From: a bacterium
Lineage (GTDB): Bacteria; Patescibacteriota; Minisyncoccia; UBA6257; GWB1-50-10
Direction of reading: 5' to 3'
Length of the DNA: 45,537 nucleotides
Assembly (NCBI GenBank): GCA_021815205.1
Contig: JAKAHD010000002.1
Span: 1-45,537, forward strand
Position numbers and translations under genes: made by a program. Shown here piece after piece: positions 36,248 through 42,572 of this stretch (position 1 is its first letter; each line of letters starts with the position of its first letter). The notes beneath the pieces are model-generated. The model had not been told where the DNA came from. It worked only from the letters and a program-made list of their open reading frames with translations, and searched no databases.

Positions 36248-37261
36248 ATGAAAATAGGTTTTTTTGAGCTTGAGGGATGGGAGAAGGATGTTATCATAAA
36301 AGCGCTTCCGGAGCATGAGTTGTATTTCAGCGACAAGAAGATCAGCGAAGACGAGATGCCCGAGAGGCGCGACTTCGACATCGTTTCCCTCTTTGTGAGT
36401 TCGCGGGTCACCGCGAAAGTGATTGAAGAGTTCCCGAATCTGAAGCTCGTCACGACGAATTCGACGGGATTCGACCATATCGACTGCGCGGCATGCAGGG
36501 CGCGCGGCATCACGGTGGCATATGTTCCCGGGTATGGCAATAATACCGTCGCGGAGTATGCGTTTGGCCTCCTTTTGAATCTTACGAGGAAGATTTACCA
36601 GGCGATTGATCAGATCAAGGAACGCGACGATTTTTCGCAGAATAACCTCCGCGGTATCGACTTGAAGGGGAGAACAATGGGAGTCTTGGGTACAGGGAGA
36701 ATCGGAAGGGAAACGATCGCGATCGCGAAAGGGTTCGGGATGAAAGTGATCGCGTTCGACCCGTACCCGAACGCGCAGGCGGTGCAGGAGCTCGGATTCG
36801 AGTATAAAACGCTCGACGAGGTGCTCGCGAATGCCGATTGTATTTTGATTCATTGTCCACTCTCGGACTCGACGCGCCATCTTATCAACATGGAGAATGT
36901 AAAAAGGATGAAACGCGGCGCGTATCTCGTGAATACCGCACGGGGGCCGATCGTCGAGACCGACGCGATCGTGTACGGACTCCAAAACGGCATTCTCGCG
37001 GGCGTGGGTCTCGACGTACTCGAAGAGGAGGGGGAGACGAAAGATGAGTTGCAATTTCTCGCAAAATCCGGAACCCGCGAGGAAGAACTGCGGACAATTC
37101 TTGAGAATCACGTGCTCATGAAAATGCCGAATGTCCTCATCACGCCGCACAACGCGTTTAATTCACAGGAAGCGTTGATGCGCATCTTAGGCACTACGAT
37201 AGAAAATATCAAAGGGTTCGTTGGAAATACGCTTAATCCGAAAAATATTGTTCCAGTGTAA
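36248..37261 (+). CDS. D-2-hydroxyacid dehydrogenase (D-lactate dehydrogenase-like)
   Basis: NAD-dependent reduction of a 2-oxo acid. A 337-aa protein with the family fold: substrate-domain start (KIGFFELEGWEKDVI), TTNSTGFDHIDCAACRARGI, VPGYGNNTVAEYAFGLLL, nucleotide site MGVLGTGRIGRET, catalytic Arg in VNTARGPIVE, catalytic Glu in GLDVLEEEG and catalytic His in ITPHNAFNS. A long insert between the Glu and His (ETKDELQFLAKSGTREEELRTILENHVLMKMP) and the V-P-x-Y region resemble D-lactate dehydrogenases (LdhA type) more than phosphoglycerate dehydrogenase. With enolase and PEP synthase nearby, pyruvate to D-lactate is the likely reaction; hydroxypyruvate to glycerate is an alternative that would feed the glycerate kinase. 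Confidence 0.86.
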   Translation: MKIGFFELEGWEKDVIIKALPEHELYFSDKKISEDEMPERRDFDIVSLFVSSRVTAKVIEEFPNLKLVTTNSTGFDHIDCAACRARGITVAYVPGYGNNTVAEYAFGLLLNLTRKIYQAIDQIKERDDFSQNNLRGIDLKGRTMGVLGTGRIGRETIAIAKGFGMKVIAFDPYPNAQAVQELGFEYKTLDEVLANADCILIHCPLSDSTRHLINMENVKRMKRGAYLVNTARGPIVETDAIVYGLQNGILAGVGLDVLEEEGETKDELQFLAKSGTREEELRTILENHVLMKMPNVLITPHNAFNSQEALMRILGTTIENIKGFVGNTLNPKNIVPV

Positions 37262-37307
37262 GTTTACCCTTTCTATAACATGCGTTATTTATCATGCAAA
37301 CAAATGA

Positions 37308-37412
37308 ATCCCCACACCCTCCTGCGAGGTATTAAACCCCGCAGGAAGGACTTCTACGCCACCCATTCATCCCCGTAGCAAGCTACGAGGTATTCTGGGA
37401 AGGTGTGGGGAT
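37308..37412. repeat. Large nested hairpin element, copy C
   Basis: Outer arms ATCCCCACACC (37308-37318) / GGTGTGGGGAT (37402-37412). The interior has AAACCCCGCAGGAAGG, TTCATCCCCGTAGCAAGC and TACGAGGTATTCT, related to the cores of copies A and B, but with the central and outer helices exchanged. It lies between the dehydrogenase and enolase. Confidence 0.65.
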
Positions 37413-37483
37413 AAATACGGGATCAAGTCGAACCGTACGGATTTGCATTATTTGCTGTAGTTCGCATCATTAGCGATTACTCC

Positions 37484-38683
37484 ATGATTATCGAATCACT
37501 CACCATACAAGAGATTTTCGATTCGAGAGGAGCACCGACGATCGAGGTTACGCTCACGGCGCCCGGGCATCATTCATTCCTTGCAAGAATTCCCTCGGGA
37601 AAGAGCAGGGGAACGCACGAGGCGGCGGTGCTTTCGTATGCGGATGCAGAAAAAGCGCTCCACAATATACTCCGCACGAGAGTAGTGGGGCTCGATTTCC
37701 AGACAATCAAGGAGCTCGACACGTTCCTTATAAAGCTCGACGGCACCGAACAAAAAGAAAAACTCGGCGGTAACGTAATGCTCGGCATATCGCTCGCGTT
37801 CGCGCGGGCGCTTGCGTATGAGAAGGGAGAGGAATTATGGAAGGTATTGCACGAAGAGTTTTTTCCGCGGACGGATATCTCAAAGAGACCACTCATCTTC
37901 GCGAACCTCATAAACGGCGGCGCGCATGCGGACAATAATCTCGATATTCAGGAGTATATGGTAGTCGCCGAACCAAACGCGGAGTATCGGCAAACGGTGC
38001 AGAAACTTATCTCCTTCTACGAACGGTTGGGGTTCATGATAGCAGAAGAGCGTGGAGTTGCGCGCCTTCCCCTGGGAGACGAAGAGGGGTATGAGGTGAA
38101 CTTCAAGGATAACTTCGCGCCGGTCGCGCTTCTCGAGAGATTCATCAAGGAGAGCGAGTTGCAGAATGAGTTCAAAATCGCGCTCGATGCGGCGGCATCG
38201 AGTTTTTATGAAAATGGGAGTTATCGTCTTGAAGGATCATTGTTGTCTATGGAGCAACTCGTCGAGCGGTATAGGGAATATTTCGAAAGATCGAAGTTGT
38301 TGTATTCCATCGAAGATCCGTGTGATGAGGGTGACTTCGAGGGATTCAAGAAGATAATGGAGATCGCGGGAGACCGCTGGATTGTTGCGGACGATCTCAC
38401 GACGACCAACCCGCGTAGGATAGACAAGTATGCGGGAGAGGGGTTGATGACCGGCGTGATTATCAAGGCAAATCAAATCGGTACGCTTACCGAGACATGC
38501 GAGGCGATTAACGCCGCAAAAAAGCGGGGAGTGCGCGTAATCGTGTCGCACCGTTCGGGAGAGACGGATGATGCGTTTCTTATTCACATCGCGAAAGCGT
38601 GCGGGGCGGACGGGGTGAAGATCGGAGCGCCCGCGAAGGAACGGATCTCGAAGTATGACGAGCTGATACGGTTGTATTCATGA
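37484..38683 (+). CDS. eno: Enolase
   Basis: 2-phosphoglycerate to PEP. A 399-aa protein, somewhat shorter than usual (about 430). All main catalytic segments are present: PSGKSRGTHEA (substrate loop), GGAHADNNLDIQEYMV (His and Glu), GDEEG (Glu), IALDAAAS (metal Asp), IEDPCDEGDFEGF (metal Glu), VADDLTTTNPRRI (metal Asp), IIKANQIGTLTE (Lys) and VSHRSGETDDAF (His-Arg-Ser). Some are diverged: PSGASTGxxEA is PSGKSRGTHEA and GDEGGFAP is split as GDEEGYEVNFKDNFAP. The protein is likely active. It belongs with glycerate kinase and PEP synthase in one metabolic stretch. Start ATG 37484; no ribosome-binding site. Confidence 0.93.
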   Translation: MIIESLTIQEIFDSRGAPTIEVTLTAPGHHSFLARIPSGKSRGTHEAAVLSYADAEKALHNILRTRVVGLDFQTIKELDTFLIKLDGTEQKEKLGGNVMLGISLAFARALAYEKGEELWKVLHEEFFPRTDISKRPLIFANLINGGAHADNNLDIQEYMVVAEPNAEYRQTVQKLISFYERLGFMIAEERGVARLPLGDEEGYEVNFKDNFAPVALLERFIKESELQNEFKIALDAAASSFYENGSYRLEGSLLSMEQLVERYREYFERSKLLYSIEDPCDEGDFEGFKKIMEIAGDRWIVADDLTTTNPRRIDKYAGEGLMTGVIIKANQIGTLTETCEAINAAKKRGVRVIVSHRSGETDDAFLIHIAKACGADGVKIGAPAKERISKYDELIRLYS

Positions 38684-38688
38684 TTGCG

Positions 38689-38800
38689 GCACAATTCTTT
38701 TGATAAAAAGTGTGCGCTCCGGGGCGCTAGCCCAAGTCCCCACACCTATGGCATAGGTGTGGGGACAAGTCTTACCCACTTTTTATCAAAAGAATTGTGC
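38689..38800. repeat. 112-bp element with 24-bp terminal inverted repeats
   Basis: Perfect 24-bp terminal inverted repeats (38689-38712 and 38777-38800; left starts GCACAATTCTTTTGATAAAA) enclose a second hairpin GTCCCCACACCTATG (38736-38750) / CATAGGTGTGGGGAC (38752-38766). The size and structure are those of a MITE. It lies 5 nt after the enolase stop. No obvious target-site duplication was seen at its edges. Confidence 0.75.
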
Positions 38801-38829
38801 ACAAATGAATTTGTGGGGAGTGAGTTTGA

Positions 38830-38976
38830 TATAATAATGTAAATGAACCCCGCACCTTTAGAGGATTGCGGAAGGTAAAATAAAAAATTGTTTTATGAAA
38901 ATAGATAAAGAAGTCGCAGGGATAATATAGAGGAGTATAATGCTTTATAAAGAGCATGGTCCTCTAAAGGTGCGAG
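38830..38976 (+). promoter_or_regulatory. Candidate regulatory leader of the doxX-like gene
   Basis: An extended -10 TGA-TATAAT (38830-38835) starts a leader in which CGCACCTTTAGAGGA (38851-38865) is the exact complement of TCCTCTAAAGGTGCG (38960-38974). The right arm contains the AGGTG ribosome-binding site of ATG 38977, so the helix would hide it. A second TATAAT (38936-38941) would make a shorter mRNA lacking the left arm. A mini-ORF (38843-38878) overlaps the left arm. Confidence 0.5.
38843..38878 (+). CDS. 11-codon leader mini-ORF (MNPAPLEDCGR)
   Basis: ATG 38843 lies 7 nt after the -10 box, the spacing seen for leaderless genes here. It encodes MNPAPLEDCGR then TAA. Its codons cover the left arm of the helix that can mask the doxX ribosome-binding site, so ribosomes on it would open that helix. 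It may be chance. Confidence 0.3.
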   Translation: MNPAPLEDCGR

Positions 38977-39447
38977 ATGAAGAATTCTGATTTATCGAAA
39001 AAGGCATCGCTGTGGCTTTTTGTGTTGCGTCTCGGAGTGGGGTGGTTTTTCTTTTACGCGGGACTCACGAAGGTGCTTGACCCCTCGTGGAGCGCGGAGA
39101 AGTTCCTTATGGGAGCGAAAACGTTTCCCGGGCTTTACGCGTGGTTCGCCCAGCCGGGGCTCGTGCAGAGCATCAACCTTATCAATGAATGGGCGCTTGT
39201 CGTCTTGGGCGCCGCGCTTATCCTCGGGTTCTTCCTGCGTCCCGCGGCGCTCTTCGGGATTCTTCTCATGCTTCTTTATTATTTTGCCTCGAACGCCGTA
39301 CCTGTGGTCGAGCACGGATTCATCGTGGACGAGCACATTGTTCTTATTTTAATTCTTTCATTCTTTGTTGCCATTGATGCGGGCGATCACTGGGGATTGG
39401 ACCATTTTTTAAGAAAAGAAGAGAGGGCGAAGGTAGAGAACTATTAA
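38977..39447 (+). CDS. DoxX-family membrane protein
   Basis: A 156-aa protein with four membrane helices (about residues 12-29, 67-86, 89-108 and 120-137). Seen: LRLGVGWFFFYAGLTKVLDPSW (DoxX signature R-x-x-x-G-x-x-F-x-x-x-G-x-x-K), NEWALVVLGAALILGFFLRPAALFGILLMLLYYFAS and DEHIVLILILSFFVAIDAGDHWGLDHFL. DoxX/TQO-like proteins are linked to thiosulfate:quinone reduction or to oxidative-stress complexes; most have no proven reaction. The next two genes also encode membrane proteins with a redox or metal flavour (Met-rich SHOCT, VKOR). The gene may be controlled by the leader upstream. Confidence 0.82.
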   Translation: MKNSDLSKKASLWLFVLRLGVGWFFFYAGLTKVLDPSWSAEKFLMGAKTFPGLYAWFAQPGLVQSINLINEWALVVLGAALILGFFLRPAALFGILLMLLYYFASNAVPVVEHGFIVDEHIVLILILSFFVAIDAGDHWGLDHFLRKEERAKVENY

Positions 39448-39502
39448 GGACACGGATTACACAGATAAGAATATGGACACCACAGACGGTACCTGTGTAA
39501 TA

Positions 39503-39531
39503 TTGACGCATACCGCGGCTCGCGGTATTTT
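39503..39531 (+). promoter_or_regulatory. Promoter or terminator hairpin before the SHOCT gene
   Basis: ATACCGCG-GCT-CGCGGTAT followed by TTTTA can be an intrinsic terminator for doxX. The same bases form TTGACG, a 17-nt spacer and TATTTT, a plausible promoter with a dyad in its spacer. Both readings are possible. Confidence 0.4.
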
Positions 39532-39559
39532 TAGTATGAAAAGATCTAAAAGGGTAAGT

Positions 39560-40279
39560 ATGAAGCAACACATCCTCTATTTCGGTCTGCTGCTTACAGC
39601 ACTCCTCATATTTTCTGGAGCAGGCATGACGCATGCGCAGATGATGGGAAGATATAACGGCTCCTACGGCGCAATGATGGGCGGATGGGTATATCCCGCG
39701 GCAACATCTTCGGAACTTTCGGCAAGCGACACTCAGGCAATCGCGGCTGGCAAGGCATGGTACGCAAAACTCCAGGCGAAACAGGTGTCGTGCGATGATC
39801 TGACGCGGAGCGACTTCGAGAATCTCGGCGAGTATGGTATGGATCAGATGATGGGGACGAGGCACGCCGCGATGAATGCGGCAATGGAGACGATGATGGG
39901 AGCACAGAATGAAGAAGCGATGCACGTCGCGATGGGCGAACGATTCTCGGGATGCGATGCGGATGCGGTATTCTCCGGCGGGTCGAGCCGTGGAAACGGT
40001 GACAATTATTTGGGATATATGCCTATGATGGGATATTTTGGATACGGCCCGATGATGGGCTACGGATACGGCAGCGGATGGTGGGGATGGATTATGATGA
40101 TCCTCTTCTGGGCCCTCATCGTGTTCGGCGTCTTCGCGCTTGTGAAGTGGCTGCGCCACGGTTACGAAGGGTATCATCATCATGCCCATTCTGCCTTGAA
40201 TGTGCTGAAGGAGCGTTACGCGAGAGGGGAAATTGACAGGAAGGAGTTCGAGGAAAAAAGGAAGGATTTAGAATCGTAG
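39560..40279 (+). CDS. Met-rich exported/membrane protein with SHOCT domain
   Basis: A 239-aa protein. Signal peptide MKQHILYFGLLLTALLIFSGAGMTHAQ, then an external part with MMG repeats (QMMGRYNG, GAMMGGW, MDQMMGTRH, METMMGAQ, PMMGYFGYGPMMGYGYG), two Cys (QVSCDD, SGCDAD), one membrane helix (WWGWIMMILFWALIVFGVFALVKWL), a His patch (YEGYHHHAHS) and a C-terminal SHOCT motif (ALNVLKERYARGEIDRKEFEEKRKDL). Met-rich and His-rich stretches often bind copper or silver; that role is inferred. SHOCT is a small oligomerisation domain. An ATG at 39536 is also possible, but it sits in the putative terminator; 39560 has AAAGGG upstream. Confidence 0.72.
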   Translation: MKQHILYFGLLLTALLIFSGAGMTHAQMMGRYNGSYGAMMGGWVYPAATSSELSASDTQAIAAGKAWYAKLQAKQVSCDDLTRSDFENLGEYGMDQMMGTRHAAMNAAMETMMGAQNEEAMHVAMGERFSGCDADAVFSGGSSRGNGDNYLGYMPMMGYFGYGPMMGYGYGSGWWGWIMMILFWALIVFGVFALVKWLRHGYEGYHHHAHSALNVLKERYARGEIDRKEFEEKRKDLES

Positions 40280-40481
40280 TTCAACAAGGGAAAATCTTGT
40301 AGGGTGTCATTCTGAACCCCGCCTGCGTCACGCAGGAGGCGGGCGGGGAGAAGAATCTTGTAACGCTGATCGGTGTCGATAAAGCTGATACCTGCTGATA
40401 CCCTGAGATCCTTCTCCTCCTTGGGGAAGAAGGATGACCAAGATGGCGTTTGAAGGATGATTTCAGGGATTGGTTATAAGT
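40280..40481. repeat. TGTCATTCTGA / CTGATAC repeat patch
   Basis: TGTCATTCTGAACCCC with a CCTGCGT-C-ACGCAGG hairpin and GAAGAATCTTG, then GCTGATCGGTG, AGCTGATACC and TGCTGATACC words related to the ATCAG family, then a GATCCTTCTCCTCC / GAAGAAGGAT pairing. No gene is seen. Confidence 0.5.
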
Positions 40482-40910
40482 ATGTCAAAGAAGATACTTC
40501 TTATTCTTTTAATCTTAGGAATTGTGGGGTTTGCGGATGCCGCATACCTTACCGCTACTCATTACGGAGGAACATCGCTCGTGTGCTCCGTGTTCAACGG
40601 ATGCGACAAAGTAACCTCGAGCGTCTACGCGGCATGGGGAGGTATTCCGGTCGCGCTCGTGGGGATGTTCTACTACGCGGCAATCGTGATCGTCGCGGGG
40701 CTCGCAGTGTGGAAGGATAAAAAATATGTGCTGTGGATCGTGGGCGTGAGCGCGCTCGGACTTTTCGCGTCAATCTGGTTCGTGTATCTTCAAGCGTTCG
40801 TACTTCACGCGTTCTGCACCTACTGCCTTATCTCCGCCGCGGTTACATTCACGATTTTTGTGATGAGCGTGAAAGCGCTACGCTTAAGGAGCAATGAAGG
40901 TGGAGCATAG
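40482..40910 (+). CDS. Vitamin K epoxide reductase (VKOR)-family protein
   Basis: A 142-aa membrane protein with four helices. It has the loop pair C35 and C41 (CSVFNGCDKV), the S-S-x-Y-A-x-W-G-G-I-P-V-A-L segment typical of VKOR, and the active CXXC, C112-T-Y-C115 (HAFCTYCLIS). Bacterial VKORs reoxidise a DsbA-like thioredoxin using quinone and so drive disulfide formation outside the membrane. No DsbA or fused thioredoxin domain is in this window; the partner must be elsewhere. ATG 40482 was chosen (a TTG 12 nt earlier is also in frame). Confidence 0.9.
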   Translation: MSKKILLILLILGIVGFADAAYLTATHYGGTSLVCSVFNGCDKVTSSVYAAWGGIPVALVGMFYYAAIVIVAGLAVWKDKKYVLWIVGVSALGLFASIWFVYLQAFVLHAFCTYCLISAAVTFTIFVMSVKALRLRSNEGGA

Positions 40911-41016
40911 AAAGAGATAACACGGGAGACAAGGCGAAACTACGCGGAAACGCCCTCGTGTTAATCTGCGGACTCATATTTTGAGGTCATCCTCGATGAT
41001 AGGAAGTTGTATAGCA

Positions 41017-41040
41017 GGTGCTATGCTATAGCATAGCACC
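41017..41040. repeat. Variable-core palindrome, copy 7 (core CTATAG)
   Basis: 24-bp perfect palindrome, arms GGTGCTATG / CATAGCACC around CTATAG, preceded by ATAGCA. Confidence 0.85.
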
Positions 41041-41086
41041 CTCATTCGCTTTTATCTTGAAAAATTTCACCTGAAAATACCAGAGT

Positions 41087-41104
41087 ACTATGCGGCCGCA
41101 TAGT
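41087..41104. repeat. Variable-core palindrome, copy 8 (core CGGCCG)
   Basis: 18-bp perfect centre ACTATG / CATAGT around CGGCCG. The outer parts CAGAGT and GTCCTG (41081-41110) keep the CAG...CTG ends of the family with mismatches, so this is a decayed 11-6-11 copy. Confidence 0.7.
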
Positions 41105-41433
41105 GTCCTGATTTATTCTCCTTCGCCCGAATACCTCCGTCGCGTGCGATGATGATGAAGGGCGAGAAGAACCCTTCCGTAGTCCGCTCGAGGCGGACGA
41201 AGGAGGGTTGGATCCAGGATGAATTTAGGATACCGCATCGCGTGCGTGCAGTATCTTCATTGGAGTCCGATTTTGATATGTTTCGATATGGCTTTCGGAT
41301 TCGAACGTATAACATTTAGACGATCGTCTGAAATGTTGTACGCTCTTTGCTTAGCTTATAGTCCTCGTCGCGCCCTCTCGCATTGCGGGCACGCGCTCGC
41401 GGTTTTATAACCCCCACCCATCCACAGGGAGAT

Positions 41434-41463
41434 TTGACAGGGTGATAGTATAAATGCTATATT
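41434..41463 (+). promoter_or_regulatory. Promoter of the 41506 gene
   Basis: TTGACA (41434-41439), an 18-nt spacer and an extended -10 TGC-TATATT (41458-41463). TTGGAG at about 41492 serves as ribosome-binding site for ATG 41506. Confidence 0.6.
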
Positions 41464-41505
41464 ATTTCCGGTAATAATTTAAAAAAATAATCTTGGAGAA
41501 ATGAT

Positions 41506-42204
41506 ATGGGTACACAAAATAATTTTGTGGATTACAGAACATTCTATGATACCGCTGGAGAGAGCGATTTCATATTGCCCTCTGAGGTAGAAGAAGCAAC
41601 CGGACTTAAGTATGACGACGAAACATTAAGCCGTTTTCTAGAAGCCCTACCGCAAAAAGACGATATCGAATGGTGTAAAAAAATGGACTACATATTTATA
41701 CCGGGTCCGCCAGAGGTTCTTTCTATGGAAAGGATTGTTTCTATTCAGCCAAACCTTTTTCACTTCGACACTAAAGAAGTAAGTGAAACTTGTCTTAAGC
41801 GCTCGCTTAAGACGAAATGGATAATTATCAAAAAGAGTGTTCTAATGCACGAGATATATCACCGTATTCTTTCTGATCTTTATGAGAAAATTGAGAAAAG
41901 AGAAAATATATCTCATTATTGTCCAGGTCCAGCAGAATTAGCCTGGGCCATGCTTATCTATAGAATGAGCAGAAAAAAATATTTACTTAACGGATGTGAA
42001 GTCCTTTCTGACGCTACTATTGGTTTTGATTCTCCGCTCACACGCAGCTTTCCTATTATGTTCATGTGGAACAAACCGGAAGATAAGATTTTTCTCTATA
42101 GGCTTGAGGCGATGAGCATCGATATTGATGCTGTAACAATAGTAATCCCAACAAGGTTATCCACTTCTATTAATGAAGATAAAGAAGAGGATTTACCATT
42201 TTGA
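41506..42204 (+). CDS. Low-GC orphan protein with an HExxH motif
   Basis: A 232-aa soluble protein I do not recognise. Base composition is clearly lower in GC than its neighbours, and it has a full promoter, a Shine-Dalgarno and a strong terminator, so it may have been acquired recently. A single HEIYH (residues 115-119) in SVLMHEIYHRILSDLYEKI fits the HExxH zinc-peptidase helix, but no third ligand is obvious, and the motif may be chance. Other features: VDYRTFYDTAGESDFILPSEVEEATGLKYD near the N-terminus, ELAWAMLIYRMSRKKYLLNG in the middle, an acidic C-terminus. The general look (domain of toxin-antitoxin or phage-type metallopeptidases) is a guess only. Confidence 0.65.
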   Translation: MGTQNNFVDYRTFYDTAGESDFILPSEVEEATGLKYDDETLSRFLEALPQKDDIEWCKKMDYIFIPGPPEVLSMERIVSIQPNLFHFDTKEVSETCLKRSLKTKWIIIKKSVLMHEIYHRILSDLYEKIEKRENISHYCPGPAELAWAMLIYRMSRKKYLLNGCEVLSDATIGFDSPLTRSFPIMFMWNKPEDKIFLYRLEAMSIDIDAVTIVIPTRLSTSINEDKEEDLPF

Positions 42205-42225
42205 TTGTGAAAGGTTCAAACAAGG

Positions 42226-42266
42226 GAAGGTTTTGTTTCTTAATGAAACAAAACCTTCTTATTTTT
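42226..42266 (+). terminator. Intrinsic terminator after the 41506 gene
   Basis: GAAGGTTTTGTTT (42226-42238) / AAACAAAACCTTC (42246-42258), a 13-bp stem followed by TTATTTTTT. Confidence 0.85.
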
Positions 42267-42274
42267 TGGTCGGT

Positions 42275-42371
42275 TATAATACCCTCACGTCCCTGTTTCC
42301 ACACGTTCCATAGTTCTCTTAACCCGAATATGAATGAGAGGCAGGCGCTGGAAGTGACCTGCCGATTTTTT
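42275..42371 (+). ncRNA. Possible small RNA (promoter-terminator pair without ORF)
   Basis: TATAAT (42275-42280) is followed about 65 nt later by GGCAGG...CCTGCC (about 42342-42361) and GATTTTTTTG. The 85-nt interval has no ORF. No -35 box is clear and no family is recognised, so this is a weak candidate. Confidence 0.3.
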
Positions 42372-42401
42372 TGCTTGAGATGTAGGGATAAATCAGCTAG
42401 A

Positions 42402-42521
42402 ATCCCGTAGAGAAGCAGATCGCGATCGAATGGTTGAATCCGCATTTTTCGGTTATGATTCTGCTTATATATGTCCGAGTATAGGATTGAGAAGAAGCGC
42501 GATCGCGGCTTCTCACGGGAT
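42402..42521. repeat. Large hairpin element, copy D
   Basis: ATCCCGTAGAGAAGC (42402-42416) pairs with GCTTCTCACGGGAT (42508-42521) with one bulged base; AGATCGCGATCG and GCGCGATCGCG extend the pairing inward. Same ends as copies A and B but a different interior. Located just upstream of alaS. Confidence 0.6.
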
Positions 42522-42572
42522 AAATCAACATAGATCCCAACATCTTCTAGAGAGAAGGAATACGCCAGTCTC

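Larger units (their letters stand above)
40911..41505. other. 595-bp intergenic region with two palindromes and a promoter
   Basis: Holds an AACACGGG / CCTCGTGTT hairpin (about 40919-40972), palindrome copies 7 (41017-41040) and 8 (41087-41104), a GAAGGGCGAGAAGAACCCTTC-like pairing (41155-41178), GTCCGCTCGAGGCGGAC (about 41182-41198) and the promoter at 41434-41463. No convincing ORF; the longest frames have no coding character. Confidence 0.6.

Noticed and set aside
41088-41410. 60-75 codon frames in the 595-bp spacer before the 41506 gene
   Set aside because: No ribosome-binding site, no motif, and they run across palindromes and other hairpins.
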